Source: Aquipseudomonas alcaligenes (GTDB lineage: Bacteria; Pseudomonadota; Gammaproteobacteria; Pseudomonadales; Pseudomonadaceae). From it: 64,000 nucleotides of DNA. The notes beneath the pieces are model-generated. The model was not told where the DNA came from. It worked only from the letters and a program-made list of their open reading frames with translations, and made no database searches. Made by a program: the position numbers and the translations under genes. The stretch is from positions 115,164 to 179,163 of the forward strand of contig NZ_QJRX01000004.1 of NCBI RefSeq assembly GCF_003205495.1. Reading direction: 5' to 3'. Below, one piece after another: positions 26,519 to 35,985 of this stretch (its first letter is position 1; each line of letters begins with the position of its first letter).

Positions 26519-29434
26519 ATGTCCAGACCGCCCAAGCAGCCGCCCTTCCCCTACATCCCCGCCCTCGATCCCGCCGAGTTCGAGAAGACCTGGCAGGATG
26601 CGCCGCGCCTGCTCGCCGCCCTCAACGGCGCGCACCTGGGCGCCTGGTACTGGGACATCGAGAGCGGCAAGGTCAACTGGTCGCGCGGCGCCCAGGCACT
26701 GTTCGGCCTGGACCCGAAGAATCCGCTGGAACAGCGCGTCGACTACATCGAGCTGATCCCCGAGGAGGACCGCGCCAAGGTGCAGCAGCTGTTCCGGCAG
26801 GTGCTGGAAGGCCAGCCGATTGTCGAACCCCTGCGCCACCGCATCCGCTGGCCCGACGGCAGCCTGCACTGGCTGGAGATCAGCGGCCGACCGCAGCTGG
26901 ACGCCAGCGGGCGCAAGCAGGTTTTCGGGGTGATCCGCGACATCACCCAGCAGCAGGAACAGGAACTGGCCCTGCGCGACAGCCAGGAGCGCCTGACCCT
27001 GGCCCTGGACTCGGCCAACCTGGGCACCTGGGACTGGCACATTCCCAGCGGCCTGCTCTATGCCTCGGAACGCGCCGCCAGCCTGCATGGCCTGCCCGCC
27101 GAGCCCTACCACGGCCCCTTCGCCGACTTCTTCGAGCGCGTCCCGACGACGGACCAGAAGCTCATGCGCCAGGCCTACCGCGACGCCTGCGCCGGCATCC
27201 AGCGCGAATATCAGGTGACCTACCGCACCCGCCTGAAGAACGGCGACACCCGCTACCTGGAGAGCACCGCCAAGCTCTACCGCGACAGCCAGGAGCAGCC
27301 GCTGCGCATGGCCGGAATCCTCATGGACATCACCGAGCGAGTGCTGCGCGAGCAGCGCCTGGCCTCCTCCGAGGAGAAGTTCGTCACCCTGTTCCAGGCC
27401 AGCCCCGAGCCCATCTGCGTGACGCGCATCCGCGATGGCGTGTTCGTCGAGGTCAACCCCAGTTTCTGCCAGGTGTTCGGCTGGCAGCCCGAGCAGATAG
27501 TCGGGCGTAGCGCCCCGGAGCTGCGTTTCTGGGTCGACGAGCGACAACGTGACCAACTGTTCGCCAAGCTGAACCAGCAACAGGGCCTCAACAACGAGGT
27601 GGCGCGCTTCCGCACCAAGGGCGGCCACCAGCTGACCTGCGTGGTGTCCAGCCGCTTCATCCGCGTCGACCGCCAGCTGTGCATCACCACCACCTTCCGC
27701 GACATCACCGAGCGCCAGGCCGCCGAAGCCGCGCTCAAGGCCAGCCAGGAGAAGTTCGCCAAGGCCTTCCATTCCAGCCCCGACGCCATCACCATCACCG
27801 AGCGTGACAGCGGGCGCTTCATCGAGGTCAACGAAGGCTTCTGCCGCCTCACCGGCTACCGCCCGGAAGAAGTGATCGGGCGCAGCGCCCTGGAGCTCAA
27901 CGTCTGGGCCTACCCGGAAGAGCGCGCGAGCATGGTCGAGGCCATCATCCGCGATGGCCGCGTCTATCACCTGGAAATGCACGGCCAGCACCGCAACGGC
28001 GCGCTGCAGCTGGTGGAGGTCTCGGTCGAGCCCATCGAGCTGAATGGCACGCCCTGCCTGTTGCTGACCGCCCGCGACATCAGCGAACTGAAGGCTGCCC
28101 AGGCCCAGGTGCAGCACCTGGCCTACCACGACCCGCTGACCAACCTGCCCAACCGCGCCCTGCTGATGGACCGCCTGATTCAGCAGATCGCCCTGCTCAA
28201 GCGCCACGACCTGCACGGCGCCCTGATGTTCCTCGACCTCGACCACTTCAAGCACATCAACGACAGCCTCGGCCACCCGGTCGGCGATGCCGTGCTGAAG
28301 ATGGTCACCGCCCGCCTGGAGGCCAGCGTGCGCCAGGAGGACACGGTGGCGCGCCTGGGCGGCGACGAGTTCGTGGTGCTGATTTCCGGCCTGGAAGGCA
28401 AGCGTTCCGAGGTCACCCGCCAGGTCCGCCTGGTGGCGGAAAAGCTGCGCCGCCTGCTGGCCGAGCCGATGCTGCTGGACGGCCATCGCCTGCAGGTGAC
28501 GCCGAGCATCGGCATCGCCCTGCTGCCGGACCACGGCGACAACCCGACCGATCTGCTCAAGCGCGCCGACATTGCCCTGTACCGGGCCAAGGACTCCGGG
28601 CGCAACACCATCCAGCTGTTCCGCAAATCCATGCAGGAAGCGGCCAGCGAGCGCCTGCGCCTGGAGAACGACCTGCGCCTGGCCCTGGCCCGCGGCGAGT
28701 TCGAACTGTACTTCCAGCCCCAGGTGGATGCCCGCGACGACCGTGTGATCGGCGCCGAGGCCCTGCTGCGCTGGAGCCATCCGACCCTCGGCCAGCAGTC
28801 GCCGGGGCAGTTCATCCAGGTGCTGGAAGAAAGCGGGCTGATCCTCGAAGTGGGCGCCTGGGTCCTCGACGAGGCCTGCCATGCGGTGGCCAGCCTGCTG
28901 CAGCAGAAGCTGGTGCGCCGCGACAACTTCCAGCTGTGCGTCAACATCAGCCCCCGGCAGTTCCGCCAGGGCGACTTCGTCGAGCGGGTCGAGCGCTGCC
29001 TGCAGCTCAGCGAGCTGCCGGCCCGGATGCTCAAGCTGGAGATCACCGAGAGCATCGTGATCCAGAACCTGGACGACACCATCGCCAAGATGCTGCGTCT
29101 CAAGCGCCTCGGCCTGAGCTTCGCGATGGACGACTTCGGCACCGGCTACAGCTCGCTGACCTACCTCAAGCGCCTGCCGGTGGATGTGCTGAAGATCGAC
29201 CAGTCCTTCGTCCGCGATGCCACCAGCGACCCCAATGACGCCGAGATCATCCGCGCCATCGTCGCCATGGCGCGCAGCCTCAATCTGGAGATGGTCGCCG
29301 AGGGCGTCGAGCAGCCCGAGCAGCTGGAATTCCTCCAGCAACAGGGCTGCCACCAGTACCAGGGCTACCTGTTCAGCAAGCCGCTGCCGCTCGAGGAGTT
29401 CCACCGGCTGCTGCACGCCCGGCGGCAGCCCTGA
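26519..29434 (+). CDS. Multi-PAS GGDEF-EAL cyclic-di-GMP protein
   Basis: A 971-residue protein with four PAS/PAC modules (about residues 35-150, 155-285, 290-415, 420-545). A GGDEF domain follows (GGDEF at 614-618, with inhibitory-site RQED at 605-608), then an EAL domain (EALLRW from 747; LEITESIVIQ, MDDFGTGYSSL, LKIDQSFVRD, EGVEQ). Both active sites look intact, so it may make or break c-di-GMP depending on the PAS input. There is no membrane segment, so it should be cytosolic. A GTG 12 codons upstream is an alternative start; the ATG at 26519 has GGACGAG before it. It stands alone, with a terminator at 29441. Confidence 0.93.
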   Translation: MSRPPKQPPFPYIPALDPAEFEKTWQDAPRLLAALNGAHLGAWYWDIESGKVNWSRGAQALFGLDPKNPLEQRVDYIELIPEEDRAKVQQLFRQVLEGQPIVEPLRHRIRWPDGSLHWLEISGRPQLDASGRKQVFGVIRDITQQQEQELALRDSQERLTLALDSANLGTWDWHIPSGLLYASERAASLHGLPAEPYHGPFADFFERVPTTDQKLMRQAYRDACAGIQREYQVTYRTRLKNGDTRYLESTAKLYRDSQEQPLRMAGILMDITERVLREQRLASSEEKFVTLFQASPEPICVTRIRDGVFVEVNPSFCQVFGWQPEQIVGRSAPELRFWVDERQRDQLFAKLNQQQGLNNEVARFRTKGGHQLTCVVSSRFIRVDRQLCITTTFRDITERQAAEAALKASQEKFAKAFHSSPDAITITERDSGRFIEVNEGFCRLTGYRPEEVIGRSALELNVWAYPEERASMVEAIIRDGRVYHLEMHGQHRNGALQLVEVSVEPIELNGTPCLLLTARDISELKAAQAQVQHLAYHDPLTNLPNRALLMDRLIQQIALLKRHDLHGALMFLDLDHFKHINDSLGHPVGDAVLKMVTARLEASVRQEDTVARLGGDEFVVLISGLEGKRSEVTRQVRLVAEKLRRLLAEPMLLDGHRLQVTPSIGIALLPDHGDNPTDLLKRADIALYRAKDSGRNTIQLFRKSMQEAASERLRLENDLRLALARGEFELYFQPQVDARDDRVIGAEALLRWSHPTLGQQSPGQFIQVLEESGLILEVGAWVLDEACHAVASLLQQKLVRRDNFQLCVNISPRQFRQGDFVERVERCLQLSELPARMLKLEITESIVIQNLDDTIAKMLRLKRLGLSFAMDDFGTGYSSLTYLKRLPVDVLKIDQSFVRDATSDPNDAEIIRAIVAMARSLNLEMVAEGVEQPEQLEFLQQQGCHQYQGYLFSKPLPLEEFHRLLHARRQP

Positions 29435-29440
29435 ACAAGC

Positions 29441-29468
29441 GCGAAGGGCACCCGCAGGTGCCCTTCGC
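29441..29468. terminator. Bidirectional terminator between the GGDEF-EAL gene and ibpA
   Basis: Perfect 12-bp arms GCGAAGGGCACC and GGTGCCCTTCGC with loop CGCA, placed between two convergent genes. Confidence 0.8.
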
Positions 29469-29486
29469 ATGTCGCATCAGACAACC

Positions 29487-29933
29487 TCAGCCCTGCAGCA
29501 CGGACTGCTGACCGCCGATGGGGATGCGCTTGACCTTGGCTTCCTCCGGCACGATGCGCACCAGGTCGATATTGAGCAGGCCGTTGGCCAGGTCGGCGGC
29601 CTTGACCTCGATGTGATCGGCCAGGCGAAACGACAGCTTGAAGCCACGCTGGGCGATGCCCTGGTGCAGATAGGTCACTTCGGCCGCATTGCGCTCGCGC
29701 TTGCCCCCCGTCACGGTCAGTACGCCGCGCTCGACCTGCAGCTCGAGATCCTCCTCCTGGAAGCCGGCGACCGCGATGACGATGCGGTATTCGTCCTCGC
29801 CATGCTTCTCCACGTTGTAGGGCGGGTAGGACGTCCCGGCGTCATTGCGCAGGGCAGACTCGAACAGGTCGTTGAAACGGTCGAAACCGATGGACTGGCG
29901 CAGCAGCGGGGCCATGGAAAATGCAGTGCTCAT
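29487..29933 (-). CDS. ibpA: Small heat-shock protein (Hsp20/IbpA)
   Basis: A 148-residue protein with an alpha-crystallin domain at about 38-130 (YPPYNVEKHGEDEYRIVIAV, GFQEEDLELQVERGVLTV, RGFKLSFRLADHIEV, GLLNIDL) and the C-terminal anchoring motif RIPI. It starts STAFSMAPLLRQSIGFDRF as IbpA proteins do. It binds unfolding proteins during heat shock for later refolding by ClpB/DnaK. Its 5' leader contains a ROSE-like RNA thermometer. Confidence 0.96.
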   Translation of the reverse strand: MSTAFSMAPLLRQSIGFDRFNDLFESALRNDAGTSYPPYNVEKHGEDEYRIVIAVAGFQEEDLELQVERGVLTVTGGKRERNAAEVTYLHQGIAQRGFKLSFRLADHIEVKAADLANGLLNIDLVRIVPEEAKVKRIPIGGQQSVLQG

Positions 29934-29975
29934 GACGTATCTCCTGAAGTTCAGCGAGTAGGTGGACCGCGGGAC
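29934..29975 (-). promoter_or_regulatory. ROSE-like RNA thermometer in the ibpA leader
   Basis: In the minus-strand leader the sequence UCGCU (complement of 29953-29957) lies a few bases before the Shine-Dalgarno AGGAG (complement of 29941-29945), which is 7 nt from the AUG. This is the U(U/C)GCU-opposite-SD arrangement of ROSE elements. Short ROSE-like thermometers are known for ibpA of Pseudomonas species. Pairing was judged by eye. Confidence 0.65.
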
Positions 29976-30061
29976 CCGACTGCGGCATCCCGCATTTCCT
30001 AGATGTGGACAGTCGGCAGGATTTCAATAGGTCGCATGGCGGCCGGCGACACGGCACAGGT

Positions 30062-31021
30062 CTAGTCGCTGGCGACCGGCGCCACACCGAGCAGTGCATC
30101 GAGACGCGCGCAGTCGTTTTCCCGGCGCACCTCGGCGAACAGCGCCACCGCCTGCGGGTAGCTGCGGGTGAGCATGGCCAGCCACTGCTTGAGACGCCCC
30201 GGCGCGTAGCGCGGCGCCAGCTTGCGCCGGGCCTGCCGCCAGAAGTCCCGGAGCAGTGGCAGCAGCTCGTCCCAGCTCATCGGCACGACGTCCTCGCCGG
30301 CACGCGCCGCGGCGATCTGCCGGGCCAGGTCGGGGCGCGAGACAAGGCCACGGCCGAGCATGATGTGCTCGGCGCCGCTGACCGCGCGGCAACGTTGCCA
30401 GTCGTCCACCGTCCAGATTTCGCCATTGGCGTAGACCGGCACGGCGACCACTTCCTGCACCCGCGCCACCCATTCCCAGTGAGCCGGCGGCTTGTAGCCG
30501 TCGACCTTGGTCCGCGCGTGCACCACCAGCTTGGCCGCCCCGCCCTCGGCCAGGGCGCGGGCACAGTCCAGGGCGCCGTCCGGGCTGTCGAAGCCCAGGC
30601 GCATCTTGGCGGTGACCGGAATCTCGGCCGGCACGGCGCGGCGTACCTCGCGCACGATGGCGTGCAGCAGCTCCGGCTCCTTGAGCAGCACGGCGCCGCC
30701 ACGCGACTTGTTCACCGTCTTGGCCGGGCAGCCGAAGTTGAGGTCGATCACCGGCGCACCGAGGCTGCAGGCGAAGGCCGCATTGTCCGCCAGGCAGGCG
30801 GGGTCGGAGCCGAGCAGCTGCACGCGCAGCGGCGTGCCGGCGCGGGTGCGCGCCCCCTCGGCCAACTCGGGCGCCAGCTTGCGGTAGGCGGCCTCGGGCA
30901 GCAGGCGGTCGCTGACGCGGATGAACTCGGTGACGCACCAGTCGATGCCGCCGACACGGGTCAGCACATCGCGCAGGATCTCGTCGACCAGCCCCTCCAT
31001 GGGGGCCAGGGCGATTTGCAC
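30062..31021 (-). CDS. dusC: tRNA-dihydrouridine synthase C
   Basis: A 319-residue FMN-dependent TIM-barrel protein that reduces uridine in tRNA (position 16 for DusC). [18 protein letters not shown] opens the barrel. Catalytic Cys is in [27 protein letters not shown] and [11 protein letters not shown] follow. The family N-terminus begins at a GTG (31021); residues further upstream in frame show no similarity. Confidence 0.93.
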   Translation of the reverse strand: MQIALAPMEGLVDEILRDVLTRVGGIDWCVTEFIRVSDRLLPEAAYRKLAPELAEGARTRAGTPLRVQLLGSDPACLADNAAFACSLGAPVIDLNFGCPAKTVNKSRGGAVLLKEPELLHAIVREVRRAVPAEIPVTAKMRLGFDSPDGALDCARALAEGGAAKLVVHARTKVDGYKPPAHWEWVARVQEVVAVPVYANGEIWTVDDWQRCRAVSGAEHIMLGRGLVSRPDLARQIAAARAGEDVVPMSWDELLPLLRDFWRQARRKLAPRYAPGRLKQWLAMLTRSYPQAVALFAEVRRENDCARLDALLGVAPVASD

Positions 31022-31097
31022 GGCAGAGGTCTCGAAAAACGGGGTGGCGATTGTAGCCAGCACCGGGCCTGCCGAGTAGTGAGCCGCGATGGCTGGC

Positions 31098-31547
31098 CTA
31101 GAGTTCCAGGGGATAGGGCTGCAACAGCGCGCGCCCATAGCCCTCGACGAACTCCGTCGGCATGCGCTTGGGCTTGCCGCTGGACAGCTCGATGCAGACG
31201 AAGGTGGTCTGCGCACGCAACAGGGTGGTGGTGTCGGCCGGGCGCCACAGCTGGAAGCGGCGGGTCATCTTCAGCCGGTGGTCGGACTCGACGATCCAGG
31301 TGGCCATCTGCAGCTCCTCGCCCTCGTAGGCGCTGGCCAGGTAGTCGATCTCGTGGCGCAGCACCGCCATGGCGCGATCCAGACGGCGGTACTCGGCCAG
31401 GTCCAGGCCAAGGTGCTGCGAGTGGCGCCAGGCGCAGCGCTCCAGCCAGCTGACGTAGACCGCGTTGTTGGCATGGCCGAGACCGTCGATGTCGTCGGCA
31501 TTCACCACCAGGTCGATGACGAAGGGCTCGGGCAGATCCCAGCTCAT
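31098..31547 (-). CDS. Hotdog-fold acyl-CoA thioesterase (4HBT family)
   Basis: A 149-residue protein with the 4-hydroxybenzoyl-CoA/YbgC thioesterase pattern [22 protein letters not shown] near the start, and a central [22 protein letters not shown] strand. These enzymes hydrolyse acyl-CoA thioesters; the substrate is unknown. It overlaps the eda stop by 4 nt (31544-31547) and is followed after 76 bp by dusC. Confidence 0.85.
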   Translation of the reverse strand: MSWDLPEPFVIDLVVNADDIDGLGHANNAVYVSWLERCAWRHSQHLGLDLAEYRRLDRAMAVLRHEIDYLASAYEGEELQMATWIVESDHRLKMTRRFQLWRPADTTTLLRAQTTFVCIELSSGKPKRMPTEFVEGYGRALLQPYPLEL

Positions 31548-32194
31548 GGCTTGGCCTCCACGCCGGCGGCCAGGGCCCGGGCCTCGCTGGCCAGCTGGGT
31601 GATCTGGTCCCAGGCACGGGCGCGGATCAGGTTGTCCGGGGCGATCCAGGTGCCGCCGACACAGGCCACGTTGGGCAGGCGCAGGAAGCTCAGCAAATTG
31701 TCGGCGGTGATGCCGCCGGTGGGACAGAAGCGGATGCCGGTGAAGGGCCCCTTGAAGCTTTTCAGCATCTTCACGCTGGCGGCGCCATTGGCCGGGAACA
31801 GCTTGAGCGAGCGATAGCCGTACTCCAGCGCCAGCAGCACCTCGGACGGCGTCATCACCGCCGGCAGGTAGGGCAGCCCGGAGTCGTCGGCCGCCGCCGC
31901 CAGGCGCTCGGTGCAGCCCGGGCTGACGGCGAACTGGGCGCCGGCGTCGCGCGCTTCCTGGAACTGCTCGGCATGGATCACCGTGCCGGCGCCCACCAGC
32001 AGCTGCGGCAGGGCCTGGCGAATGGCCGCCAGGGCATCCAGCGCGCGCGGCGTGCGCAGGGTCACTTCCAGCACCTCGACGCCACCGGCGTACAGGGCAC
32101 GTGCCAGGTCCACCGCCAACGCGCAATCCTCGATCACCAGCACCGGCAGCACCGGGCGGGCGCGTTGCAGCACCACATCCATCGTCAGGCCCAT
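31544..32194 (-). CDS. eda: 2-dehydro-3-deoxy-phosphogluconate (KDPG) aldolase
   Basis: A 216-residue class I aldolase of the Entner-Doudoroff pathway: KDPG gives pyruvate and glyceraldehyde 3-phosphate. EVTLRTP contains the general-base Glu (Glu43). VGAGTVIHAEQ follows, and the Schiff-base Lys is in SLKLFPA. GIRFCPTGGITADN is the phosphate-binding region. A strong GGGGAGG precedes the ATG at 32194. It sits apart from zwf/pgl here. Confidence 0.95.
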   Translation of the reverse strand: MGLTMDVVLQRARPVLPVLVIEDCALAVDLARALYAGGVEVLEVTLRTPRALDALAAIRQALPQLLVGAGTVIHAEQFQEARDAGAQFAVSPGCTERLAAAADDSGLPYLPAVMTPSEVLLALEYGYRSLKLFPANGAASVKMLKSFKGPFTGIRFCPTGGITADNLLSFLRLPNVACVGGTWIAPDNLIRARAWDQITQLASEARALAAGVEAKP

Positions 32195-32321
32195 GTCACC
32201 TCCCCTTCAGCGAACGGCATTGGCTGCTGTGACGGCGCCCACTGGCCGCGAAGCACAACTTCGGCACAGTGGGCACATGGCAGGGAGTGTAACGTTTTAG
32301 CGCCCGCGTAGCGCCTGGCGC

Positions 32322-33185
32322 TCAGGAAGCCAGCACCGTGGCAGCCAGCACCCGGCGGCTGACGGCGCTGTGCAGGTCGGCGCTGCCGAGCAGCTCCAGC
32401 ACCGCCTCGACCACCCGCGGATCGCCCAGCGGCTTGCTGTGGCCGCCCCGTTCCAGGGGCAGCAGGCGGCTGCCGGGCCAGGCCGCGTGGATGCTCTGCG
32501 CCTCGCCGTAGGGCACCATGGGGTCGTCCTCGGCATGCACCACCAGGCCGGGGAAATCCAGCTGATAGCGCGCCACGTCGAGTTGCGCGGCGGGCATGCC
32601 GGCGCTCTGCTCGACCATGCGCACGAAGCGTGCCCTGGCCTGCTTCGGCAGGCCGACGAAGTGGGCGAAACGGCGCAGGGCGCCGAGGATGCGCGCCGGC
32701 GCGGCGATGGTCACCAGCGCCTCGGTGCGCAGGCCGAGCTGGGTGGCCAGCAAGGCGCTGGCGCCACCCAGGGAATGGCCGATCACCGCCTTCAGCGGCG
32801 GCAGCTCACCCGCCGCCTCCAGCAAGGCGCGGGCGAACAGCACCACGTTGGCCTCGTGCCCCGGCGAGCGACCATGGGTCGGGGCGTCCAGGGCCACCAC
32901 GCCGTAGCCGGCCCGCACCAGGGCACGAATCAGCTCGGCGAACTGGGTCGGCCGACCTTCCCAGCCGTGCAGCAGGAGTACCGCGGGGCCCTGGCCCCAG
33001 CGCAGGGCGGACAGGCCGAAGCGCAGGGTAATGCGCTCGGACTCGGCCAGCAGCGGCAGCTCCCAGTCGCGTGGCGGCAGGTCGCGCGGCGTGAGGAAGG
33101 CCCGGTGCATCTTGCTGGCCACCAGATCCGGGGCCAGGCGACCAACAGTGGCATTGAAGCCACGAATCCAGCTCATGCTGCTCAT
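32322..33185 (-). CDS. Alpha/beta-hydrolase
   Basis: A 287-residue alpha/beta-hydrolase: oxyanion-hole HGWEG, nucleophile elbow GHSLGG, acid-residue region HAEDDPMVPY and catalytic His in ERGGHSKPLG. The substrate cannot be told. The ATG at 33185 is chosen for its AGGAG 7 nt upstream; an ATG three codons in is also possible. It is downstream of a TetR-type regulator on the same strand (40 bp), which may control it. Confidence 0.88.
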   Translation of the reverse strand: MSSMSWIRGFNATVGRLAPDLVASKMHRAFLTPRDLPPRDWELPLLAESERITLRFGLSALRWGQGPAVLLLHGWEGRPTQFAELIRALVRAGYGVVALDAPTHGRSPGHEANVVLFARALLEAAGELPPLKAVIGHSLGGASALLATQLGLRTEALVTIAAPARILGALRRFAHFVGLPKQARARFVRMVEQSAGMPAAQLDVARYQLDFPGLVVHAEDDPMVPYGEAQSIHAAWPGSRLLPLERGGHSKPLGDPRVVEAVLELLGSADLHSAVSRRVLAATVLAS

Positions 33186-33225
33186 CTCGCTTCTCCTCAC
33201 AAAGGCCCGCCAGGCGGGCACGCTT

Positions 33226-33765
33226 TCACAGCACCGCCGACTTGGCGGCACGCAGAACCCGATCCGACAGCTCGCCCGCACCCAGTGCGCGAGCCAGTGC
33301 CAGACCACCCACCATCAGGGCCAGATCGGCCAGCACCTTGTCGGCCTCCTCCGGGCTGCCGGCCAGTTCGGCCACCATCAGCTCGACATGCTCGACCAGC
33401 ACCAGACGGAAAGGCTCGGGCAGGTGACTGACCTCCCCCAGCGAACTGGGCAGCGGGCAGGCATCGCTGCCGGCATCGCGATGCTTGCGCGACAGGTAGA
33501 AGGCCGCGGCCAGCACCCGCCGCTCCTCGGCCGTCTGGCTGTCGTCGAGCTGCCGGAGCAACTGCCGACGCCGCCCGAGCAGGTCACGGAAGGCCTCCAG
33601 CATCAGCGCCTCCTTGCTCTCGAAGTGGGCATAGAAGCCACCGACGGTGAGGCCGGCGGACTCCATCACCTCGGCCACGCCCGGCTGCAGCGGACCACGC
33701 CGAACCAGTGCGGCACTGGCGGCGCCGAGAATGCGCTGGCGGGTTCTGGCCTTCTTGTCGCTCAT
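33226..33765 (-). CDS. TetR-family transcriptional regulator
   Basis: A 179-residue regulator with an N-terminal TetR HTH (TRQRILGAASAAL, AGLTVGGFYAHFESKEAL) and a C-terminal ligand domain rich in Leu/Ala. The ATG at 33765 has GGAGG 5 nt upstream; the upstream ATG at 33780 lacks one. Probably autoregulated and acting on the hydrolase downstream; this is an inference from position. Confidence 0.9.
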   Translation of the reverse strand: MSDKKARTRQRILGAASAALVRRGPLQPGVAEVMESAGLTVGGFYAHFESKEALMLEAFRDLLGRRRQLLRQLDDSQTAEERRVLAAAFYLSRKHRDAGSDACPLPSSLGEVSHLPEPFRLVLVEHVELMVAELAGSPEEADKVLADLALMVGGLALARALGAGELSDRVLRAAKSAVL

Positions 33766-33869
33766 GGCAGCCTCCATCAAATGATGGATTTAATATTACA
33801 ACCATAATAAGAATGCGCAAGCCGCGACCCGGACCGCTCGTCGCGTCAATGCAGATGCCGGAAAAACAA

Positions 33870-33895
33870 AAGGGCCATTCCGAAGAATGACCCTT
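33870..33895 (-). terminator. Terminator of the tRNA operon
   Basis: An 11-bp stem with one mismatch (arms 33870-33880 and 33885-33895, loop CGAA). On the minus strand TTTTGTTTTT follows. It lies 26 bp beyond the last tRNA. Confidence 0.8.
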
Positions 33896-33921
33896 GAAGT
33901 CCGCAAAACGCGGAAAGAAAG

Positions 33922-33997
33922 TGGCGTCCCCTAGGGGACTCGAACCCCTGTTACCGCCGTGAAAGGGCGGTGTCCTAGGCCACTAGACGAAGGGGAC
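33922..33997 (-). tRNA. tRNA-Glu (TTC), copy 2 of the operon
   Basis: 76 nt including an encoded CCA. The acceptor stem pairs GTCCCC with GGGGAC, the anticodon loop is CTTTCAC with TTC, and the T-loop is GGTTCGAGTCC. It appears identical to the copy at 34165. Confidence 0.97.
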
Positions 33998-34045
33998 AGA
34001 ACCTTCGAAGAACAAGGCCAGCACTAGGCTGGCCTTGTCAGTGAT

Positions 34046-34121
<76 letters not shown>

Positions 34122-34164
34122 GGATTTTGCGTCTCTCGACGTGCAGTGCAGGCACTGCGTGAAG

Positions 34165-34240
34165 TGGCGTCCCCTAGGGGACTCGAACCCCTGTTACCGC
34201 CGTGAAAGGGCGGTGTCCTAGGCCACTAGACGAAGGGGAC
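34165..34240 (-). tRNA. tRNA-Glu (TTC), copy 1 of the operon
   Basis: 76 nt including CCA, with the same sequence as the copy at 33922. It lies 43 bp from the tRNA-Ala gene at 34046-34121. Confidence 0.97.
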
Positions 34241-34287
34241 GAAACCTTCATTCACTCGAACGCGCTGGAATTCGTTCGGTGGCAATT

Positions 34288-34363
<76 letters not shown>

Positions 34364-34381
34364 GTCGCTTGGACGGGGCGC

Positions 34382-34410
34382 ATATTAGGGGCGAGGTATT
34401 TGCCTGTCAA
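34382..34410 (-). promoter_or_regulatory. Near-consensus sigma-70 promoter of the tRNA operon
   Basis: On the minus strand TTGACA (complement of 34405-34410), 17 bp, TAATAT (complement of 34382-34387), then a GC-rich discriminator GCGCCCC. The perfect -35, ideal spacer and GC-rich discriminator are typical of strong, stringently controlled stable-RNA promoters. Confidence 0.9.
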
Positions 34411-34473
34411 CACAATTTTTCATCGAACCTGAAAAAATTCTGAAGGCAGAACAATCACTTACCCCTAACCTCC

Positions 34474-35958
34474 TCAGCCGCGAAAGCCCTCCAGCAGCTT
34501 CTTCCACTCCTTGGTCTCGCCATTGCTCACGCCGCCGAGCAGCTCGACGGCCTGGCGCAGGCGGAAGCGCGACAGGTCGGCGCCGAGGATTTCCATGGCA
34601 TCCAGCACCGAGACCGAGCTGGCCTTGCCGGTGATGGCCGGGAAGATCAGCGGCATCAGGTCGCGCAGCTTGAGGCCGAGGCCCTCGCAGACGAACTGGA
34701 TGCAGCCGGTGATCTTCTCCTTGTCCCACTGGCGCAGCGCCTCCAGCTCCCAGAGCACCAGCTGCAGTGCCTGGCGCACCTGGTCCGGAGTCAGCTTCTT
34801 GTGCTCCAGCAGCTTGGCATCCAGCTGCACGCCGCCGCTGAAGAAGAAGCTGGACAGCGGCGCGATGTCGCTGAAGGTCTCGACGCGCTGCTGCACGTGC
34901 GGGGCAATCTGCATCAGGTACTGTGGATTGAACGCCCACTGCTGCACGCGCCGGGCGAACTCCTCCACCGGCAGCTCGCGCAGCCACTGACCGTTGAGCC
35001 AGGACAGCTTCTCGATGTCGAAGATCGGCCCGCCGAGGGAGACGCGCGACAGGTCGAAGTGCTCGATCATCTCGGCCAGACTGAACTTCTCGCGCTCGTC
35101 CGGCATCGACCAGCCCATGCGCCCCAGGTAGTTGAGCAGCGCCTCGGGCATGAAGCCCATGCGCTCGTAAAAGGTGATGCAGGTGGGGTTCTTGCGCTTG
35201 GACAGCTTGGACTTGTCCGGATTGCGCAGCAGCGGCATGTAGCAGAGTTTGGGCTGCGCCCAGCCGAAGTACTCGTACAGCTTGATCAGCTTGGGCGCCG
35301 ACGGCAGCCACTCCTCGCCGCGCAGGACGTGGGTGATCTCCATCAGGTGGTCGTCGACCACGTTGGCCAGGAAGTAGGTGGGCAGGCCGTCGGCCTTCAT
35401 CAGCACCTGCATGTCCATGCGATCCCACGGGATCTCCACGTCGCCGCGCAGCATGTCTGGCACCACGCAGACACCCTCGCTCGGCACCTTCATGCGCACC
35501 ACATGGGATTCGCCGGCGGCAATGCGCTTCTGCGCCTCTTCCGGGGAGATGTGCATGCAGTGGCCGTCGTAGCGCGGGGTTTCCTTCTTCGCCATCTGCT
35601 CGGCGCGGACCTGGTCCAGGCGCTCGGCGGAGCAGAAGCAGGGGAACGCGTGGCCCTTGGCGACCAGCTCGTCCGAGTACTTCTTGTAGATCGCGCCGCG
35701 CTCGCTCTGCCGGTACGGGCCGTGCGGGCCACCGACATCCGGACCTTCGTTCCACTCGATGCCCAGCCAGCGCAGGGCATCGAAGATCTGCTGCTCGGAC
35801 TCGCGGGTCGAGCGCAGCTGGTCGGTGTCCTCGATGCGCAGGATGAACTCGCCGCCGTGCTGGCGGGCGAAGCACAGGTTGAACAGGGCGATGTAGGCAG
35901 TGCCGACGTGCGGGTCACCGGTCGGCGACGGCGCAATGCGGGTGCGGACTTTGGTCAT
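34474..35958 (-). CDS. gltX: Glutamyl-tRNA synthetase
   Basis: A 494-residue class I aminoacyl-tRNA synthetase. The HIGH-like motif is [17 protein letters not shown] and the KMSKS-like motif is [27 protein letters not shown] and GMGWSMPD-type regions of GluRS are present. It charges tRNA-Glu, whose genes lie just downstream on the same strand with their own promoter. Length is normal. Confidence 0.97.
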   Translation of the reverse strand: MTKVRTRIAPSPTGDPHVGTAYIALFNLCFARQHGGEFILRIEDTDQLRSTRESEQQIFDALRWLGIEWNEGPDVGGPHGPYRQSERGAIYKKYSDELVAKGHAFPCFCSAERLDQVRAEQMAKKETPRYDGHCMHISPEEAQKRIAAGESHVVRMKVPSEGVCVVPDMLRGDVEIPWDRMDMQVLMKADGLPTYFLANVVDDHLMEITHVLRGEEWLPSAPKLIKLYEYFGWAQPKLCYMPLLRNPDKSKLSKRKNPTCITFYERMGFMPEALLNYLGRMGWSMPDEREKFSLAEMIEHFDLSRVSLGGPIFDIEKLSWLNGQWLRELPVEEFARRVQQWAFNPQYLMQIAPHVQQRVETFSDIAPLSSFFFSGGVQLDAKLLEHKKLTPDQVRQALQLVLWELEALRQWDKEKITGCIQFVCEGLGLKLRDLMPLIFPAITGKASSVSVLDAMEILGADLSRFRLRQAVELLGGVSNGETKEWKKLLEGFRG

Positions 35959-35985
35959 GACAAGTCTCGGAAACGAAGGAGTGGT

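Noticed and set aside
25502..29470. A 1322-codon open frame on the minus strand
   Set aside because: It is antisense to the LysR and GGDEF-EAL genes, both with clear domains. The composition (Gln/His/Ala/Gly-rich, no motifs) is that of a high-GC shadow frame.
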